Shown piece by piece: positions 60,816 to 64,000 of a stretch of DNA of 64,000 nucleotides. Positions within the stretch are counted from its first letter, which is position 1, and every line of letters starts with the position of its first letter. The notes under the pieces were generated by a model. The model worked only from the letters and a program-made list of their open reading frames with translations, ran no database searches and had not been told where the DNA came from. The position numbers and the translations under genes are program-made. The DNA is from Phalacrocorax aristotelis (Eukaryota; Chordata; Aves; Suliformes; Phalacrocoracidae). Location of the stretch: assembly GCF_949628215.1 (NCBI RefSeq), contig NC_134276.1:135036125-135100124 (forward strand). Direction: 5' to 3'.

Positions 60816-60872
60816 ATTGGCTATAGGGCACTTGGCATAGGACACCCATCCCTACTGCTGCCTGTGTATAAG
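60816..60872 (+). promoter_or_regulatory. Candidate promoter of the A2M-like gene (inverted CCAAT plus TATAAG)
   Basis: ATTGG (inverted CCAAT, 60816-60820) lies 46 bases before TATAAG (60867-60872). A start site about 25-30 bases later would give a 5' UTR of roughly 130 bases before the ATG at 61028. That is reasonable for a secreted-protein gene. It is inferred from spacing only. Confidence 0.35.
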
Positions 60873-61027
60873 ATCAGAAGAGAGGAAGAGGTGGGGAGAG
60901 ACTGGCTCCTCCCTCCACCCCGCCTCTTCATTTAGGCTGTGCTAGAAAGAAATTGCACCCCTAAAAACAGCCTCAGTGATTTCAGAGGAAGAGGGCCATT
61001 GGAGATTGAGCAGCAAGAGCCCCCAAG

Positions 61028-61086
61028 ATGAGGAGAGCCATCCTCCTGAGCCTTCTGTTCCACATGGCAGCTGCTTTTCACCAACT
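61028..61086 (+). CDS. A2M-like gene exon 1 (signal peptide)
   Basis: An ATG with A at -3, then Arg-Arg and a hydrophobic core AILLSLLF, ending in AAAFHQ, a typical secretory signal. The donor GTGAGT at 61087 leaves the frame in phase 2 (CT), completed by A from exon 2 to Leu. Confidence 0.85.
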
Positions 61087-63440
61087 GTGAGTGATGCTGA
61101 ACTTCTGGTTTGATCTCTTTCATGAAGGCATCAGTCTAGGTAGATGGCCCACATTCCATGCTGTCAGCTTTTGTGATTCCTGCTTTATCAGATCACCCAA
61201 AAGGGTAGCTGAGTCATTTACTTTGCCTCCCATGCATTAGATTGACTCGTTTTTGAGGGGCTTCCAAGTCAGACCTTAGGCCCAGGGGTGTTTGCTTCTC
61301 CAGTTGCCATGGCAGATCAAATCACTGGCATCTAGACTGTAAGATTGTAAGGCCACTTCTTCTGAAGACCGCAAGGGATGTTCTTGGGGAGTGCAAGAGA
61401 TGACTGAAGTAAGGGCATTGAAAAAGATTATAGGGCTGTACTTCAGCTAACCAAGCGGAAACTATTTCTTAAATTATCAGTTGAGCAATCACTTTGCTGG
61501 GTTCACTGTTGCTTTTGAATATTGACTGCAGCCATGGCACATTGCTGAGGAATTCTGCAGTAGTGGGCCACTGCAAGGAAGCTCTTTTGCATCTCTGACC
61601 CTCAACCTGATGCCATCTCTGATGTCTTCTTTCCCCTGCCCCAGACATTACCTGGTGGTGATCCCTGCAGATCTCCGCTACCCATCCACCCAAGTTGCCT
61701 GCCTCCATATCACCTGTTATGAAGCAAAGCTCCAAGTGAATCTGGTCCTGGAGCGCTCTGTAGGACGTGAGCTTTTAGTGCAAGAAACCATCCAGAAGGA
61801 GAAGACTTTCATGTGCACTAAGTTCTTGGTGAGCCACCCTAGGCAAATGCATCACTGATTTTCCCTTCAGGAGCTGTAAATTCCTTGTGTTACTCCCTAA
61901 CCAGGGATGATGTGGACAAGGTCTACTTTGCCTTGGAGTGAGCCTGCTAGGGAAGGAGTGGATAGTGCCTAGGGATGTGTAGCCCAGCACAGTGTATCTG
62001 TAGTCAACACCAAATTCCCCTTCTGAATCTAATTTTTTAATTGAATTCACATTTGTTAAAATCTACCACACTTCTGGATACATAAGAACAACACGCCTGT
62101 TTCCTTCTCTTCCAACCCAGATCAGATGAAGCAGATTTAGCTCTTCTCTGAAGAACTTGCACAGCTCCACAGCTAAAGCTTGGGTAAATGGTGGTTTGCA
62201 TGACATACAGCAGTTCCTGTAGGACCTGAAGTCAGGCAGCAACTCAGCTCTTAGGAACTATTGAAGAGCAGTTGAATGGAAATGGATGTGCTTGTAATTT
62301 TTAAACAGCATCTTAGAGCTGATTCATTGTTGGTGAGAATTTAGCTAAGATCTAGAATAAGGCAGACATGCTTAAATGATATCCCTTCTATTATACAGTA
62401 TATTCTCTGCTGAGGCTGCTGGGGTCTTTGGCTGCTGGAGGCAGGAAGACCCTCTGGTTGTCTTTTCTAATCTGGCTTTCTTACTTCTACATGCTATGTG
62501 GTTCTGAAGGCCTAGCATTTGAAGCTATGTTACAGCTCGATCTCTCTCCTTTGATTCTCTGCTATCACCTCCCACCTTTCTGGCATCTACCCATCTTCCT
62601 GACCAAATCTGAAGACTCAGAGGTGTCAGGCACCTGCTTGTCACCAGAGACAAAATTATTTAACCAGTGGGAAAAGGACAGGTTCCATGACATGCAGGGC
62701 CTCCTGCTGCCATGTAGGACTGAGTGAGATCTGGATGTGATTGGGATCCAGATATTGGAGGGGATGTCCTGGAACAGGTGGAGGGGAGCTGGTTAGTTCT
62801 TCCACTTCTCTCTCAATTCCTGCTCAAGGCCCCCAGAAGATGAACAGGAGGCTGTGTGCTCTCCTCTCTCTGTCTGTGTAGGTTGCACCCCCAGCTGATG
62901 GCACAGAGGAGATTGCCACTGTCAAACTGATCATCACAGGTGATGGGGTCAGTATTGAGGAGAAGAAAAAGGTCCTGATCCGCAAAGCCAGCAGTGGCAC
63001 CTTCATCCAAACAGACAAGCCCATCTATCAACCAGGGCAGACAGGTGAGATCTGCAAATGGGAGCGACTGTGGGCCCTAGGGTTTCTGCTGGTAACACCA
63101 TATGGAACGCCTGCGATTGCTTGAAATTCATGGACAGCCCTAGCAGAAGGTTTTGCGACAATGACTCTCGTTGATGTCATGTTTTCAGTGGCTGTAAAGT
63201 CCAACTTGTGGTGACTGTGAAGTTGCAGGAGGCAGTAGGTTGTTGTTGGTATCTTACATGCAGGAATGTCCGTGTCAGATGTCATAAATGCATATAGAAT
63301 GAAGACAGGAGCTGGGGAAACAGAGCAGCGGTCTGTAGGGAAGAACTGAGATCTGATTAATATATTCCCTGATTTCCTTGCCTTCAGTGAAATTTCGCAT
63401 CGTGACTCTGGATGAGGAATTTATTCCAGTCAACGATTCG
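61028..63440 (+). CDS. Alpha-2-macroglobulin-like / ovostatin-like secreted protease inhibitor (first four exons, 3' incomplete)
   Basis: The first four coding exons of an A2M-family gene: 61028-61086, 61645-61828, 62882-63044 and 63388-63440 (59, 184, 163 and 53 nt). The joined frame is open. It starts with a signal peptide (MRRAILLSLLFHMAAA), enters macroglobulin domain 1 (HYLVVIPADLRYPSTQVACL) and reaches the family motif GTFIQTDKPIYQPGQT followed by VKFRIVTLDEEFIPVNDS. Family members are ~1450-residue extracellular traps that enclose proteases after bait cleavage; many also bond the protease through a thioester. The ATG has A at -3, and the donors are GTGAGT, GTGAGC, GTGAGA and GTAAGC. 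The 21-nt exon 5 and all later exons lie beyond the window. Position next to RIMKLB suggests A2ML1-like, but birds have several A2M paralogues (ovostatin, A2ML types), and the N-terminus alone cannot separate them. It could also be a young pseudogene broken farther on. Confidence 0.9.
61087..61644 (+). other. A2M-like gene intron 1
   Basis: GT-AG intron of 558 bases. No repeat or other gene was seen. Confidence 0.85.
61645..61828 (+). CDS. A2M-like gene exon 2
   Basis: It lies between TTTCCCCTGCCCCAG and GTGAGC. It encodes HYLVVIPADLRYPSTQVACL, then LVLERSVGREL and KTFMCTKFL, the first macroglobulin domain. The 184-nt size agrees with exon 2 of A2M as I remember it. Confidence 0.9.
61829..62881 (+). 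other. A2M-like gene intron 2
   Basis: GT-AG intron of 1053 bases. The open frame at 62428-62727 within it has no similarity to the family and no splice context. Confidence 0.85.
62882..63044 (+). CDS. A2M-like gene exon 3
   Basis: It lies between GTCTGTGTAG and GTGAGA. It encodes VAPPADGTEEIATVKLIITG, then KKKVLIRKASSG and TFIQTDKPIYQPGQT. The last motif is close to invariant in the A2M/complement C3-C5 superfamily and fixes the assignment. Confidence 0.95.
63045..63387 (+). other. A2M-like gene intron 3
   Basis: GT-AG intron of 343 bases without recognisable content. Confidence 0.85.
63388..63440 (+). CDS. A2M-like gene exon 4
   Basis: Fifty-three nt between TTGCCTTCAG and GTAAGC, reading VKFRIVTLDEEFIPVNDS. 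It is the start of macroglobulin domain 2 and the direct counterpart of the relic exon at 48806-48858. Confidence 0.92.
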
Positions 63441-63794
63441 GTAAGCCAGCCCTGGGGGGCTGTGGAAAAGGCTGCCTTGTTCCATGTGTGGATTCTACTT
63501 CCTTTCTACCCTGCTTATCTGCCAAAGCTCCAACTTCTCCACATTCATCCCTGGGCCAGGCTTGATGAGTGTCCGGTGAATAGTAATTCAAGTGAAAGCT
63601 GGTAACTCATGAAGATGGCAGAGGTGTACATGCCTCTTGCTCATCTTGGTGAAATGGTCATACACGTACAAGCATGGGACATACTGATGCTTGATATGAT
63701 GGTATCATGTGGGAGTGAATAGTTTGCAAATCAGGTTTTCCTGGATGTGTGGTGGGGAGGGGTGCTCTTAACCTGGCTGCTACAAGTTTGAACA
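63441..63794 (+). other. A2M-like gene intron 4 (5' part)
   Basis: Begins with donor GTAAGC. I looked for the 21-nt exon 5 and did not find it. The intron continues through the CR1 element to the window edge. Confidence 0.8.
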
Positions 63795-64000
63795 TGGGAA
63801 ACTCTGATTAGACCTTAGGACAAACTTTTTTATTGTGACCATGGCCAGATATTGAAACAGGTGCCCGGAGAAGGCATCTGTGGAGATGTTCAAAACTTGG
63901 CTGGAGAAGGCTACGAGCACTCTGGTCTAAGACACACTTCAGCAGGGTGTTGGACTAGATGAGCTCCAGAGGTTCCTTCCAAACTATGTTATCCTATACC
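63795..64000 (+). mobile_element. CR1 LINE 3' end (sense), cut by window edge
   Basis: A decayed CR1 3' region of another subfamily than the two above. It has GAAACAGGTGCCCGGAGAAG, GGAGATGTTCAAAACTTGGC, then GTGTTGGACTAGATGAGCTCC and GAGGTTCCTTCCAAAC, with the octamer terminus just starting at the edge. It lies in intron 4 of the A2M-like gene. Confidence 0.85.

Noticed and set aside
62428-62727. 99-codon open frame with a hydrophobic start
   Set aside because: It lies in intron 2 of the A2M-like gene, and the flanking exons join in frame without it.
1-64000. CRISPR arrays, bacterial operons, tRNA, rRNA or a novel defence-type system
   Set aside because: None is present. Gene structure and repeats are those of a vertebrate nuclear genome, and no regularly spaced repeats or RNA genes were recognised.

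Overview
The window is vertebrate nuclear DNA from a bird. It has short conserved exons with GT-AG splice sites separated by kilobase introns, CR1 LINE 3' ends of the avian type, and retroviral solo LTRs of families common in bird genomes. There are no bacterial operons, CRISPR arrays, tRNA or rRNA genes. Two protein-coding genes are cut by the window edges, and one previously unlabelled pseudogene lies between them. All three are on the + strand.

Layout: (1) 1-16.3 kb is the 3' part of RIMKLB, an ATP-grasp ligase that makes N-acetylaspartylglutamate and beta-citrylglutamate. Four coding exons (6902-7132, 9057-9143, 12006-12209, 13606-14069) encode residues 59-386 if the absent N-terminus has the usual 58 residues. 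A long 3' UTR with several AATAAA signals follows. (2) 16.3-47.4 kb is intergenic. It holds a truncated LTR (about 23.2-23.9 kb), an antisense solo LTR with perfect 5-bp target duplications (35937-36426), simple repeats and two weak candidate noncoding terminal exons. (3) 47.4-54.84 kb holds a decayed alpha-2-macroglobulin (A2M) family gene, recognisable from at least eight exon relics in the correct order. It has stop codons, a frameshifted exon, a destroyed splice donor and no visible thioester exon. (4) 55.0-57.7 kb holds an antisense CR1 fragment and a second solo LTR. (5) 61028-63440 holds the first four exons of an apparently intact secreted A2M-like / ovostatin-like protease inhibitor, which continues past the right edge. 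A sense CR1 3' end closes the window.

The order RIMKLB followed by an A2M-like gene in the same orientation agrees with the human 12p13 arrangement (RIMKLB then A2ML1). The main result is the extra, dead A2M paralogue lying directly upstream of the live gene, which fits birth and death of genes in the A2M cluster. I found no sign of a novel molecular system. Most of the window is ordinary intron and intergenic DNA.
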